DNA from: Chrysomallon squamiferum
Lineage: Eukaryota > Mollusca > Gastropoda > Neomphalida > Peltospiridae
Direction of reading: 5' to 3'
Length of the DNA: 64,000 nt
NCBI GenBank assembly: GCA_012295275.1
Contig: CM022671.1
Span: 1,375,332-1,439,331 of the forward strand
Shown: in pieces, positions 18,947 to 31,345 of the stretch
Layout of the letters: each line of letters begins with the position of its first letter
Position numbering within the stretch: position 1 is the first letter of the stretch
Position numbers and translations under genes: made by a program
Notes under the pieces: generated by a model
Told to the model about the DNA's origin: nothing
The model's database searches: none
The model's input: only the letters and a program-made list of their open reading frames with translations

Positions 18947-19991
18947 CCTATATACTGTGTATAGTTATAATAAATGATAATGGAAGTTTACGAAATGTTT
19001 GTAAATAACTAAAAGTGATCTGTGTTGTTGTTTCAGGGTACGTGAAGACTTTGTATCACGAAGGTGACAAACTGTTTGCTGTCGTCTGCCCACAGTACAA
19101 CTACCGCCTGTCAGCCACGTGCATTGATGGTACTTTCCACACGGCGAATAATTTAAATATCAATTAACTGTACGACGAATAACTTAGATATCAGTTAACT
19201 GTTTATTATTGACTTTCTCTCGAAAACTGTGATGAATTTCAACATTTTGTTACATTAAATTTATTTATTTATTTATTATTTTCAGAAATAGACAGAGATA
19301 AAGTGAAGAAAGTACTCGATGAAGAAGATGTCAGAGTTAAGGAAACAGTGAAGAAATTTGAGAATTTAATCAAAGAAACAAAGGTAATGAAAGAGAGAGA
19401 GAGACAAATAGAAAGTATGAAGAAAAACAGAAAGAAACAATGAAAGAAAGAAAGGAAGATAAACAGAAGGAAATCAAGAAAGAAAGGAATTATTTACAAG
19501 GAGAAAAATGACACACACACAAACGCACACATACACATATACACATACATACATACATACATCATATTTGCAGACCTTCATACATACATTCATCCGTTCA
19601 TACATACATGCATACATACATACATTCATACATACATTCATATATATATACGTACATATATACATACATATATTATTTTAGATATTATTGTTGTTGTTTA
19701 AACCTTCAACTATCAACGTCATAATTATAATCATCATCATCATCATCATTACTATTATTATAATTACTGTTATTATTACAGATTGACGGTGAAGTTAAGA
19801 CGTCCGGTGGGTCGACTCCAGGTTACAGTATAGTGGAAATGGCTAAAAACCTGGACGTTTCCTTCATCGTCATAGGATCACGTGGTCGAGGGGTGAAACG
19901 GAACACGAGTACCGGAAACGTCTGCGACTACGTTGTCAAGCATGCGCACGTCCCAGTTATGATCAGCAAACATGGCAACTTGTCGAAATAA
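15288..19991 (+). CDS. Universal stress protein (UspA family)
   Basis: Four exons give 155 residues, the usual single-domain size: 15288-15354, 19037-19129, 19286-19383, 19782-19991 (TAA 19989-19991). The N-terminal strand VLIAVDGS carries the conserved Asp12. The C-terminal part holds the ATP-binding loop G-x2-G-x9-G (Gly118, Gly121, Gly131; GSRGRG). The position after the last Gly is Asn, not Ser/Thr. An alpha/beta Rossmann-like fold that binds ATP in the cytosol is expected. Splice phases agree at every junction (1, 1, 0). AATAAA lies at 20314 and 20489. Single-domain USPs of this kind occur in many invertebrates and are thought to act in stress responses; the exact role is not known. Confidence 0.92.
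15355..19036 (+). other. Intron 1 of the USP gene, microsatellite-rich
   Basis: 3.7 kb. Holds a (TATG)n array at about 15695-15918, a (GT)n array at 17535-17635, poly(T)/poly(A) tracts (16290, 18412, 18916-18944) and an A-rich GAAA run at 18220-18260. No exon is seen. Confidence 0.7.
19530..19665. repeat. (TACA)n microsatellite in USP intron 3
   Basis: Imperfect TACA/TTCA units fill the intron between the third and fourth coding exons. Confidence 0.8.
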
Positions 19992-21576
19992 CTTGTATTC
20001 ATATTTTTATTGTTATTGCTATGAGGTCAAATAATAATGACCCATTAACGAACTTATTTTATTGAAGTATGACAAAAGTCGTATCAGTTAAACAGAGCTT
20101 TATTTATGCAGAAGTTAAATAGTAGCAGGAAAAGAAAAAATGAAAGAAAAATTTGAGGCTGTGAATGGTCGTTTATGGAACAGTTACAAATTATCTTGAT
20201 TAAAAATTAGTTTAGAGCTCAGATTTATAATGAAGGTCGGACGTAGGCTGTTTGGCATTCCGGACTTGTTACCATCAGCTGACTAGCTAACGAACTTTGT
20301 TCATCACAGAAACAATAAATAATCAGATAATCTGATTCCACACGGAGAATTTATACGTTGTTTTATTTTGTTTGTTGTTTAACATTTCTCCAGTGACTGC
20401 CGCGGTTGTCTGAACCTTCACAAGCCACGTCAGTAACAACGTACACACAGACTGAAAGAAATATTAGAAATTACTTTAGATCTTTGTCAATAAAATAATA
20501 ATTATAAAGAATTCATCTTTCGTTCTGTCGTTTGTGTTGACAAATTGTATTTCGCTGTTAACATTTAGGGGGATATTCTCACTGTTCGTTGAATTCAGAT
20601 AGTTATTAATCTCGTTGAACCAGCCTGTGCTTATCACTTTGGAATACCTAATTATACATAAAATGAAAGTATCTGGAAAATATATTTTTTACCATAACAG
20701 TACTGTTATACATTTTCCTCATATTTATTTTGCTAAATACTGTGGTTTTAAGAGTAACGAATCAGATAAATATAATCATTCGTTTTCATGAGAAAAATAG
20801 AATTTTCGTTTTCATTTTCATTTTTTTTTTCTCAGACACTCTTCAAAAGTAAGAAAAACTATTTTTTTTTTTTTTTATAAAACCTTCAAATCTCCTAATT
20901 AGAACTGGACCTAATTTCGTTAAAAGTGGATTATGTTGTTTTTCTGTAGCGTAATTATTATTGTAAGAAAAAAGAAATTTGTACTAGTTAAGCCTGCGAT
21001 CGGACTTCAATAATAATAACAATAACAATAATAATAACAGTAATAATAATAATAATGATGGTGATAATGACACAGTACACATACGAATGAAGATCTATCT
21101 TTTTATGCGTTCGATAGCAAATATATTTAATTACATATTAATTAATTCCCCTAAGTTCATCTGTTGAATAAACTGTCCTGTAAAATGACTATCACGATAT
21201 CGAACTAAGCACAGCAGTATAATAATACCGCAGGATCTACGCAGGACATAAGTACAGACATGGTTCAGCATACAGCGGAAAGAAAAAGCGGACACAGTTG
21301 TCAAAAAAGTAAGAACGATAATCAGTTATGATGATGCCAAGAGTTATGTCCCTTCACTACACACGTACAATTTGACATTGATGCAGGGAAGCCTTGTACA
21401 GGTACGTGTTAAAGAATGAGTTTATTAACGTGCAACACTTCGATTAGTGTTTGGAACCCTAAACGTTTCATTAACAGACAAATAGTTCTGTCTTTGTTAG
21501 TCTGGAGTTTACACTTCATTTATAATAATTATAAGTTTTGTGATCCACAGCTGATAAATATTTCTTACAATAGTTA

Positions 21577-21619
<43 letters not shown>

Positions 21620-22367
21620 TGCACAGCCATATTTATATATATATACACGTACAATATACCGACGTACTACCTTCACACACACACACACAAACACATCTAC
21701 ACACACACACACACAAACACATCTACACACACACACACACAAACACATCTACACACACACACACACAAACACATACACGCACACACACACACACAAATAC
21801 ACATACACAAACAGATGCAAATAAATGCATTGAAAAATCAGTCTAGCCTTATTATATATTAATCAGTCTAGCCAAATTTGTTAAGGTTTCTCAGAAATTC
21901 AGTCAATAAATTACGTCAGTTTACAAATATTAACATAGGTTATTTACTTTATCGTAGCCGTTTATTTTGGCCATATCAAATATCTCGCATGTATGCCTTA
22001 ATGAATCAAGCCATGTTTTTAATTTACGGTTCAGAAAACACAGTCAGTCGAGTTAACAGTGGTGTCAAATTGTCTTTTGACAAAATCTTAGTTTTACTGG
22101 GTTATTCATCCGTAAAGCTTCAAACACACTGGTTTTGTCTGCAGGATCAATCTAAACATAAACAGTGCTATTAAATAATGTCATGCATATAATAACATAT
22201 TCAGAGAAACATAAATGAACACACCCATTTATACATACATACATTCATACATGATACCTACATTTATATATACATACGTATATACATACACACACACACA
22301 CACATAAATAAGAAGATAATTACACACATACTTACATATTTACACATATACAAACACATATACGTTC
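19992..22367. other. USP 3'UTR and intergenic sequence
   Basis: The USP 3'UTR runs to about 20.5 kb. Beyond it lie (GT)n at 21585-21617 and a (CA)n array with a CAAACACATCTA-type higher-order unit at 21675-21800. A short open frame at 21878-22174 has no recognisable features. Confidence 0.6.
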
Positions 22368-22530
22368 AGGGTTGTCTTGATAGCCGAACTGTAACTGGGG
22401 AATGGATGCCATAAGTTCGAGTCTCATCAGCGGCATCTGACGGGTTTGTGAGGTCCTGATTGGACTTTGCTCCAGTGCGTTCCCGAAAACTGTGTTTGTG
22501 CAGAGTCTATTCAGACGTACATAAGACAGA
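22368..22530 (+). mobile_element. tRNA-like SINE fragment (tentative)
   Basis: A segment resembling a tRNA head: a box-A-like TAGCCGAACTGTAACTGG, then a box-B-like AGTTCGAGTCTC about 30 bp later. GC-richer non-tRNA sequence follows. It stands out from the AT-rich microsatellite surroundings. No second copy was seen in the window, so the call is weak. Confidence 0.35.
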
Positions 22531-22655
22531 TACTATTCAAATCCTAAAACACACATGCTCGTAGATACACCCACAAATAGACATACACGTTCACATATAC
22601 ACATGTACTTTCATTCATAATATTGATTTGATTATTTATTTATGTTGTAGATATC

Positions 22656-23516
22656 ATGCCTGATGATCGGATAACTAAGATAGTTTCTAGGACTCTGCAG
22701 GAACTGACCAAATACGCCGCAAAATTCGCTGAACTGAATTCCAATCCCAGAATGAAATTTGCCGTCATGGAAGAATGTCAGGCAGTGGCGGAGGAGCAAA
22801 TTAAACTCAGCAGTGAATTTACTCAGCAGTTTGATTACCAAGCACAAAACATCAACACGGCTCTGAGGAAACAGCTACCCGCTCGGCGCCTCACTGTTTT
22901 TAAAAAAGCTCTGAAACTGCCGGCTTTCGAGCCAGCAGCGGTCACTGATGAGACAAGCAAGAAGATTTCACTTAAAACGTACTTGAGCGGTGAAGAGCTG
23001 TTTCCAGTTCGAGTGATGGAATCGCGGGATGACGTTCACTGGGCAACCACTTTGCTGTATTCTGGGATTCTTGTGGACTCCGCCGTGTTTCTCATACATG
23101 CTGCTGGAATCTCTTTGACTACCAGCAAGAAAACGATGAGAATTACACTGAAGAAAACGGCTGATAATATTACAGCCAAATTTGCCAAATGTAAAGCTTT
23201 CCTTGATACGTTCATAGCAAACTGGAAACAGTCTGGAGATGACTTGCGTATGAAGGGTGGAGCAGTGTTCCAGTTGATAATGGACAGCAACTCCCAAGGA
23301 ATTATGGGAGATATCATTAAAGAGCTGTTGGCTGATTTGACAGGAAAGGACTGGCTCGTCACTTCCGCTCGTATTTTTGCAATGATTGTGGCGGCCATGA
23401 TAACAGATGGCGCTGTCCTTGTAGCGATGATGTCGTTCGTTGTGGCTGACGCTGAGCTCTTTGCTAAGAAGATCGAGAGTGTTTATGTTTTGTGTGAAGA
23501 AACTAAACATGTTTGA
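22656..23516 (+). CDS. Uncharacterised 286-residue helical protein, two hydrophobic segments
   Basis: One uninterrupted coding exon, preceded by TTATGTTGTAG, a plausible acceptor just before the start, so a 5'UTR exon probably lies upstream. There is no signal peptide. Residues 1-125 are mostly charged and probably helical. Residues 131-152 and 238-263 are strongly hydrophobic, with a helical linker between them (about 155-235) and a short charged end. I recall uncharacterised invertebrate and microbial proteins with a similar hydrophobic C-terminal half (motifs like DWL.TA and A.ATDG), but this cannot be checked here. Function is unknown. The layout would suit membrane insertion or a buried helical hairpin; both are inference. 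Codon use and length make it clearly coding. Confidence 0.85.
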   Translation: MPDDRITKIVSRTLQELTKYAAKFAELNSNPRMKFAVMEECQAVAEEQIKLSSEFTQQFDYQAQNINTALRKQLPARRLTVFKKALKLPAFEPAAVTDETSKKISLKTYLSGEELFPVRVMESRDDVHWATTLLYSGILVDSAVFLIHAAGISLTTSKKTMRITLKKTADNITAKFAKCKAFLDTFIANWKQSGDDLRMKGGAVFQLIMDSNSQGIMGDIIKELLADLTGKDWLVTSARIFAMIVAAMITDGAVLVAMMSFVVADAELFAKKIESVYVLCEETKHV

Positions 23517-23663
23517 ATCACTTTACTAACTTATATACTCTCACTTGTTTACCTACAGATTAAAATAATGGAAAGGCGCCGATTTTCGACAAAAGATAAT
23601 GACTAAATGATTCAAAAAGGCTAATAATTATTTTTTTTTTATATTTATTTGCATATCTGCATA

Positions 23664-23748
<85 letters not shown>

Positions 23749-25211
23749 TGTGTGTGTGAGAGAGACAGAGAGAGAGACAGAAAGAGAGAGAGAGTGTGTA
23801 TATGTGTGTGTGTATGTGTGTGTGTGTGTATGTGTATATGTGTGTATGTGTGTATGTGTGTGTGTGTGTATGTGTGTATGTGTATGTGTGTGTGTGCGTG
23901 TGCACAAATTCCAATTCTCGGCTACAGTCTCAGACTTCAGCATTATTTAGCCGAGTCACGGCTGTGACGTCATGGCGCTCTCATCACAGTTTATATCCGT
24001 GCTTTGTGCTTTGTGCACGATATTTGTAGATATTACTGTACCGTTTTGCAGTGACAGTACTCCCCCTCCAAACTTGTACAGTACCAGTCTATCAAATCTT
24101 AACTTTGCAAAAACTCGGCAAATTCCGTTACTCGACACTGCACTGTTTCCAGCGATGCCGAGTCTGGGAATTTCAACCTGAGCACGTGTCTCACTAAACG
24201 TCTTAGAGTGAGAGGAATGAACATACTTTCTCTCTTGTGTTTTATGTCTCTGTGTTCTCTTCTGTAGTTTCTGCAGGTCTCATTAAATATGTCATGTATA
24301 TGAGTGCTTGTGTGTGCTTTTGTGTCAACACAAACAAAGAAATAAATATAACAAACTATTTAAAAATAATGAAAATGGTTGGTCACACAAATAGAGTATT
24401 TAATCATATCTTTTGAACTGTAGATATAATTGTATCTTCAGAAATAAATAAAAACGTCACATTAGAATATTTTTCACATCCGATAACACGTTTATTTAAT
24501 CGTTATGCACGGTGCGATGAATTCAGTGTTAGCATAAAATACGTTCGTACACCCACACACATACATACACACGTACAGAGACATATATACACACACTGAA
24601 CATACATACGTACACATTTTGAAATGTTTATACACAAATGTCTAAGTAGTGTTTGCTTTTCATTAAAGCAGTTTATTGAACTTGTGACACAGAAGAGTTA
24701 TGTTACCAGCAGATTGACGTAATATGTTTTTTATATGAAAGTTTAATTTATATTTAAATTTTCAATCGATAAGTAACCTTGTATATATTCCGAAATGTGA
24801 GATAATAGTCAGTTATTTAAAGCGTTGAATAACAGTTAAAAGATAATAAAAACGAATTAAAAAACTAATCCTTTCTCCGAGTGTCACAAATAGACATTTT
24901 TATCTAATGCACTTTTTTTATTTTTGAATATTTCTTCATAATCCATTTCGCTCGATCAGAAACTATGCCCCAAAACTGTTATTTTTGCTTATTAACGGTT
25001 GAACCAATTCCCTAAGTAAACAATTAAAAGAGTTACATGATACAAATAATAATAATAAATAAATGAATATATATATAAATAAATAAATAAATAAAACTAA
25101 TTAACTTTATATAAAAAATGCGAATGTTAAAATATATATTAGATCACGCGCAGTTATAAATAATAATAAATAAATAAATAATAATAAATAAACGAATAAT
25201 AATAATAAATG

Positions 25212-25242
<31 letters not shown>

Positions 25243-25452
25243 ATATAAATAAATAAATAATAATAAATAAACAAATAATAATAATAAATGAATTAAAAAA
25301 TATATATATATAGAAAAAATAAATAAATAAATTAATTAGTTTTGTATAAAAAATGTGAATGTTTAAATGTGTATTAGATCACGCGCAGTTTTTCACTGAT
25401 TACGTAGAATCTTTGAACACGTGTGTAACTGAAAACTGAAATATACAGCTGA
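23517..25452. other. Non-genic stretch with GT/GA arrays and AT-rich duplication
   Basis: (GT)n and (GA)n arrays run about 23666-23900. A 69-codon open frame starts at ATG 23972 with a hydrophobic N-terminus (MALSSQFISVLCALC), but it has no homology I know and is not called. From about 25085 to 25390 there are ATAA-type repeats and a block of about 60 bp containing TTAGATCACGCGCAGTT, present twice (ending near 25156 and 25390). Confidence 0.5.
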
Positions 25453-25546
25453 ATGTGGAGAAGAAAAGTTATTTTAAAAACGAGAGCTACTTTTATGATT
25501 GGTCTTTTGTTCATATTGGCTCTTGGTATGTCTACGTAATCATCTT

Positions 25547-25608
<62 letters not shown>

Positions 25609-25692
25609 TATTTGGTTTACTGATTTGAGTAAGTGGAAATTCAGTTCTAATAAAAGAATCTAATTCAGTAACTTTTATATTTTATTTTAAAC

Positions 25693-25732
<40 letters not shown>

Positions 25733-26715
25733 TCAGATTTACAGCTAACGTACAGGTTTCTGGTAAGTTGTATTTTCTTTTTTCTATTTCGACTCCAAAC
25801 TCAAATACTTTTTGGTTTAAACATTTTGAATTAATGAACATCATTTTACAAGCAGTTACGTCAATAACAATAAAGTCAGTTGGTAGAAAGGTGGAAAAAA
25901 TTCCCCAAAAACCTACTTTTTATTTCAATTCAGATATCAGCTTTAATTTGACGTACACAAAATATATATTTTTTTGTTTTTTTTGTTTTTTACTTAGGGT
26001 AGATTATGTTCAATACATTAATGGAGCGGAAGATGATCGGAATTATCCTCAATTCTTTATCTTTCTTTCTTTCCTAGACAATCTGGTTTTGACTTCCTTT
26101 TAGCAGTTTCATGATAAAATTTTCAGTCAATGTGATTTCAGTATGAACAAAGTTTTAATATGAGAATCGTATTTTCACTAACATAGACTTTTAATTCTCT
26201 CTACTTTGAAATTATATGTCATAAATGATTGTCAGTGACAATGTTTATACTTCAAACATCACTACATACTGTGACTTTGGCACATAACTGATGGTGTATG
26301 TGAGACTGAGTGTAAAAGATCTGTTATTTACAAACGCAGTTGTCAAGGTGACCGTTTCGGAACCTGTATAAAAGAAATAAAGGAAGTTTGCCACGGAGGC
26401 TTCTGCGGTTTGGTATGTAATTCTTATAATGCAAACAACAACAACAACAGCAGCAGCAATACAAACAACAGAAGCAACAGCAACAGTAACAACAACAACG
26501 GTACTAATAACAATAACAACGAAATAATTAATAATAGTAACAACAAAATTAATAATTGTAATAGTAATGATGATGACGATGTTAATAATAACAGTCATCT
26601 TCATTTGTACTCAATACATCACAGTGACAAGTTAAACAGCTATCGACAAAAGAAAACTCTGCAATGGATATTAACAATGGTTTTTTTTTTTTTTTTTTCA
26701 GAGTTTGTGAATTCC
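25453..26715 (+). pseudogene. Broken paralogue of the micro-exon/TSP gene
   Basis: A first exon ends at 25525 (phase 1, GTATGT). It has two in-frame ATGs (25453, 25495) and encodes MIGLLFILALG, close to the main gene's signal peptide. An 18-nt micro-exon follows at 25745-25762 (CTAACGTACAGGTTTCTG, GTAAGT). A TSP1-like segment at 26290-26412 keeps six cysteines (C-x3-C-x9-C-x7-C-x7-C-x4-C). Just upstream of that segment there is an in-frame TGA and no AG acceptor after it, and the WGPWS start is frameshifted, so the exon cannot be entered in frame. A possible last exon begins at 26702. The TATA box seen in the other paralogues is also lost. Probably a pseudogene. Confidence 0.6.
25745..25762 (+). 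other. 18-nt micro-exon of the paralogue
   Basis: TTTACAG acceptor, CTAACGTACAGGTTTCTG, GTAAGT donor, phase 1-1. It begins CTAACGTAC like the minus-strand unit at 61606-61623. Confidence 0.6.
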
Positions 26716-28380
26716 TGACAGACGTGTCATCCCAGGAATTAAAATGGTCTGCAGTGAACGTTCTGAAGATTAAAATACAAAACCGCTGATTAAATCTTAT
26801 TTCTGCGCCGAGTCTTATTCATTTGTCTGCGTGTTTTGTTGAATTTTTAAATACCTGCTTGTTTGATTGTTGAGACATACACATTTGTTCATTTGTACAC
26901 ACACACCCTCACTTTCCTTTTAGCTATCTTTCGTATCATATATATATATATATATACACAAACATAAACAAACGTGCATACACACAAACATACATATACA
27001 TGTATATATAAAAAAGTGATATATCTCCTTTCATTTAACTTTTTGGCGACATAATCTAATATTTTGTTTTAAACTTTAACGTAATTTAATATGCAATTTC
27101 ACTGACAAAATATAATTGTCATATTTTACATCTACTGTCATCAAATACCTGTAGTATTGTAAACATTCAGATAATATTTAATTTAACCCGATGTCATTCA
27201 AATCACAATTTCATGATGCGAGCAGCCAAGTTCTGTATTTGATGATCATCAAGTGATTTCAAGGAATGTGTAAAATGATGTAAAATTTTCTTTAATAGAT
27301 GACGTCATGTTATCGTTAGTGATTCATCCTTGTGAGAGACATTTGTTATGAACGGTTTTCAAGTGTGTATGTACTCCATTACGTGGTGGGATTTTTCATC
27401 GCTTTCACATAAGAAAAACCGACGTTCTGAAAACAACACGCACGCGTATGTGTCCGTGAGCATAATAATATTGCTTCAAATAAACAAATAGATAGACAGA
27501 CAGACAAAAAAAAAAAAAAAAAAAAAATACACAGATACAGATTGTCCCCTGCGCTCATATATTCATATATTCATATTAGATTAGTTTATCCAGGTTTAAT
27601 ATTTTAATTAGTGATTAATATTTTCTTTGTCTTTGTACCGTATAGAGTTTTACGAAACACTTGTATGTGTTGATTGACGCAGACGTTCACAGAAGGATTT
27701 ACCTGAGTGAGTCTGACAGAGTCCGCAAACAGACGTGAACAAATAATGTAGTAATTATAGGACGGTTCCCGCTAAAGTTATATTTAATAAAAAACTAATT
27801 TGAGAACGTGCCTTGAAATATTATTTGATTTAACATGTATTGTTTTATTAGTAATCATTTTAATATTTTTTTTTTTTACACCATAAGTATTTTTGTAGCT
27901 CATGCGCAGATTGTTCACTGATCTACGTACGTGACTGTGTCGGTGTCTGTGACGGCAGCAGCGTATTGGTTCGTCCTATATTCTGCTGTTAAACGTGTAC
28001 GACGTTGTTATAATCTCTTCATTGCTAGAACCTCAACAATTATTACTACTACTACCTGTAAAACTGCGACTCCTACTGCTACTATCATAGCTAGATTTAC
28101 TTCTATTTATACTAATCCTCAACACCTACAAGTACCAAAACTACAAAGCTTCTACTACTACTACCACCACTACTACTATTACTACTACTAATACTACTAC
28201 TACTACTGCTGCCAATACTATGCAACTACTGTTGCAACTATTACTTCTCTACCACTGATACATCTGCTGCTAACACTACTGCTCCTACTTCTACTATTAT
28301 GACTACTACATCATCGTCTGTTGTCTGCAGTCGGACATACACACAGACATACATTATGTTATTACTGTTTGTGTTTTATA
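26716..28380. other. Non-genic region with ACT-rich low-complexity DNA
   Basis: Includes (TA)n at about 26938, poly(A) at about 27508-27529, and long imperfect ACT/CTA repeats from 28030 to 28310. At 27899-27916 CTCATGCGCAGATTGTTC follows TTTGTAG, like a micro-exon, but the donor is ACTGAT; it is probably a relic. Confidence 0.45.
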
Positions 28381-28381
28381 G

Positions 28382-28990
28382 GACAGATTATGTCGTTCTG
28401 GCTTTGTATCGTAAGAAAAATATGATCTTTTTATGGTATTCATAATGAAGGATTATGTAATGCTGTCCAGTTTGAAATAGATGTCAAATAATAAATAAAT
28501 AAATAAATAATAATAATTCAATGGTCAATATTTATTTATTTATTTATTTATATTTATATTTATTATTATTAATTTTTAATCTGCTGTGCTAGTGCTAATA
28601 TAAAAGCTGTGATTTAAAATGTGATACGTGAGCCAGTATTCTCTTCTTAATAGTCTTTTTTTCCTTCAGACTACTGGGTTAGTTTTCTTTATCTGATTTC
28701 AGCTAAAGCATCCCTTAAAAGAGTAGCTGAAAAGTCATATGTCGATATTTTATCATCATACTTTTTTAACATAGGTTTCCAATAACATAAATTATGTTGC
28801 CGCCAGAGGTACGCTTTCAGATGCTATGGTTTTCATTACTGAAAATAGGACTGATGTAGCATGTTTGTATTTTCTAGGCTACAGATATAAAACAGAAGCA
28901 GAGACTGGCAATGTGGGTGAACACTTCTGGACAAATTATCGATATGGGCCGTCTCAGAATATAAAACCTCCGCGACCGAAGTTAGAATAG
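28382..28990 (+). CDS. Possible 3' end of an unknown gene (terminal exon 28878-28990)
   Basis: Exon 28878-28990 has a TTTCTAG acceptor, starts in phase 1, and encodes about 37 residues (YRYKTEAETGNV, then HFWTNYRYGPSQ and a proline-rich end) before TAG 28988-28990. AATAAA follows at 29094, about 105 bp away. A candidate upstream exon at 28382-28410 (acceptor TTTATAG, donor GTAAGA) ends in phase 0, so it does not join directly. The phase-1 start fits the micro-exon/TSP family, and a decayed paralogue lies upstream, so this may be its true last exon. No domain is recognised. Confidence 0.4.
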
Positions 28991-30185
28991 ACAGTGCATT
29001 TTAGCACACGCCATCCAGAAATTGCCTCATGAATATTCAAATAGCATAAAATATTTAGCTGTATATATCAGTACATGAACATGAACTCCAAAAAATAAAT
29101 TATATATAAATGATTTCCATTTATAAAATCACAGGTTACGATAATACGATTTGTAATAATATAGGATAATTTCGATGATTAAAGAGAATTATTGTCCTCT
29201 TATACATTCTATATAAACCTGAATATTTACATAATATGAATATTATTTGGTCATAAATAAATATAGAAAATTTCCTATTGACTTTACCTGTAGCCGTCTG
29301 CTCGTAAGTGAATGTTTCTGCCGTCTTTGGAAGGTGGAAACAGTTCTACGATTATTAACTGCGTTAGCCAGATCGAATAAGAGTTTTATTTTCTTGAACC
29401 TTGAATCTTGAAACAAATGAACGTGCTAATCAGAGCAAGTTGTTGTGAGGCACGTCTACGACGGGCACGCTTTCTGACAGGTCAGCGGGCGTGTCCGTCG
29501 CATTTATAAAAACGTTGTGACATTTACTCAGGGTGAAGAAACTTCAGTTCATCAATGTGAACGTTTCTGACATTAATTCAATCAACATTTGACGCGACAC
29601 TCGCTGTTTTAATCCGCAGTATCAACGTACATAAAACAAGATGGCGGCCAGTCACATTCTTACTACTAAGTCTTTTTAAAAACAAGACTTCCTGCTACTA
29701 CACCGTTTAGTCACATATTAAATATAGCATTTACAGGAAAAAAACACACTATTGATTAAGTAATAATAATAACAGACACACGTACACACGCACACACACA
29801 TACTCACACCGACATCATTCACCTCGTCACAGTATTGTAATGCAATCTTAAATTACGAACATTTAAGGAAGTCAATTTTTCATCTCATTATAGAAAACAA
29901 AACGGAACAATTAATTTTTTTATTTAATTATAAAATTTTGGTTATTTTACTATAAATAGAATGGAACATCCACAATCAGACAATTTGTGAAATTTTCTTT
30001 CAGAAGTAAAATAAAACGATATAAATGAAATTAATAACATAAATGAAATAATAAATAGATAAAAATTACAAACATCGATCCTACTTGAATCCTACAAGGA
30101 AAACAAACATGTATTACAGTCTATCTCTACAACAATCCCTGACTCCAGAATTTCCAACTTATGCCCGTCAGTATTTAAAACCGTG

Positions 30186-30216
<31 letters not shown>

Positions 30217-30490
30217 AAACAAGGAGGATTTAAAAAAGGAAAGAAAGAAAGAAAGAAAGAAAGAAGAATTTAAATCAGATTATTTTTCTCTTGTATATAA
30301 ATCTAATTTCTTCACATCCTTTATCATGCCTTATCTTAAGGTTTTAATCTCGGAGTTTCAGGCTCCCTTATAACGACAATTAAGACCCATTAAGATTATA
30401 ATTACCATCATAGGACGACATCAAGTATCATTATTTTATAGAAAACAACAAAAGCCAAATCTTTCCTGGTACCGAAACAACTGTTTATTC
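28991..30490. other. Intergenic, no gene seen
   Basis: AT-rich. Poly(A) at about 30187-30213 and GAAA repeats at 30238-30264. An AAGATGGCGGCC word occurs at 29639. Confidence 0.5.
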
Positions 30491-30684
30491 TCACCCAATG
30501 TACACAATTACACCAGCAGATGTCTTTGGTAGTTTATAAGAGAAATCTATCGTAGACCTCATCCAGTATGAACCAGGACTCAGATGTATGCGAAACCGAG
30601 CATCCATTCCTACTGAAAACCCAGCCATGAGAAAAACGAAATAGCTTAGAGGATATTGTACTTTGTCGATAGTCAACAGAGAAC
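30491..30684 (-). CDS. Possible orphan terminal exon, minus strand
   Basis: On the minus strand CTACATTTAG is followed from 30684 by an open segment of about 63 residues (includes FVFLMAGFSVGMDARF and PGSYWMRSTIDFSY). It ends at TGA 30493-30491, with AATAAA right after the stop (30488-30483). The composition looks like real protein with one hydrophobic stretch, but no upstream exon is found between here and AP1. It could be a last exon, a processed fragment or part of a transposon. I do not recognise it. Confidence 0.35.
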
Positions 30685-31345
30685 CTAAATGTAGTTTTAA
30701 CTATAATTTGGTTTGTTAAATATGTTTAATGTTCATATATTTTTTAAAAATCATAATAACAAAAATGTTCGAATATCGCTTGCATATGCAAAAGTTTTTT
30801 TTTTTTTTTTTTTTTTTTTTTGCAATCTTCAACACCAAAAATATCTTTTTATGAGAACGAATTTTTATGAAAAAGACAATGATTTTTGTAAGCCAAAATG
30901 TATCATCTTAAAAAATTAACTCCAAATGACTAGGATGTATTTCTTAGTTCTTCGTAGAAATGATTTTACACAAAAATTGTTCATCAAACTGTTGAATGTT
31001 GCTTTTCTTCTCTTAGTCTCTCTGTTAGAGAATCTAAAGTAATCATGTGAAACTAATTTCTCATATAAAAAAACATTCACTCATTTGAATGATTTTTAAA
31101 TTTTTTTATTGCTTTACAAATGATTTAATCTTGATGAAACAGAAACGACATTGAAACTTCAGGAACAGACAACTGTAGTTTTTAAATATATATATATTTA
31201 TATATTTTAGTTAAATATATGATTAAATTTCAAAAATACAATTGTCAGTGGTCAAGGTGAGCATGTTTGTTTCTGTGGTTCTGTTATGTGGTCAAGGATG
31301 GTCTGTGGTCACGTGATCTACATCTGACAGAAAACATAAGAATAA
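30685..31345. other. Intergenic and AP1 3'UTR exon
   Basis: Poly(T) at about 30795-30822. The AP1 terminal non-coding exon on the minus strand begins near 31345 (TTTCTGTCAG, then ATGTAGATCACGTGACC), homologous to the 3'UTR exons of the other AP genes. A minus-strand AATAAA lies at 31110-31105. Confidence 0.55.

Noticed and set aside
23972-24181. 69-codon frame with a hydrophobic start (MALSSQFISVLCALC)
   Set aside because: No splice context, paralogue or recognisable domain; too short to support as a gene.
27931-28191. Thr/Tyr-rich open frame
   Set aside because: Derived from ACT/CTA low-complexity repeats.
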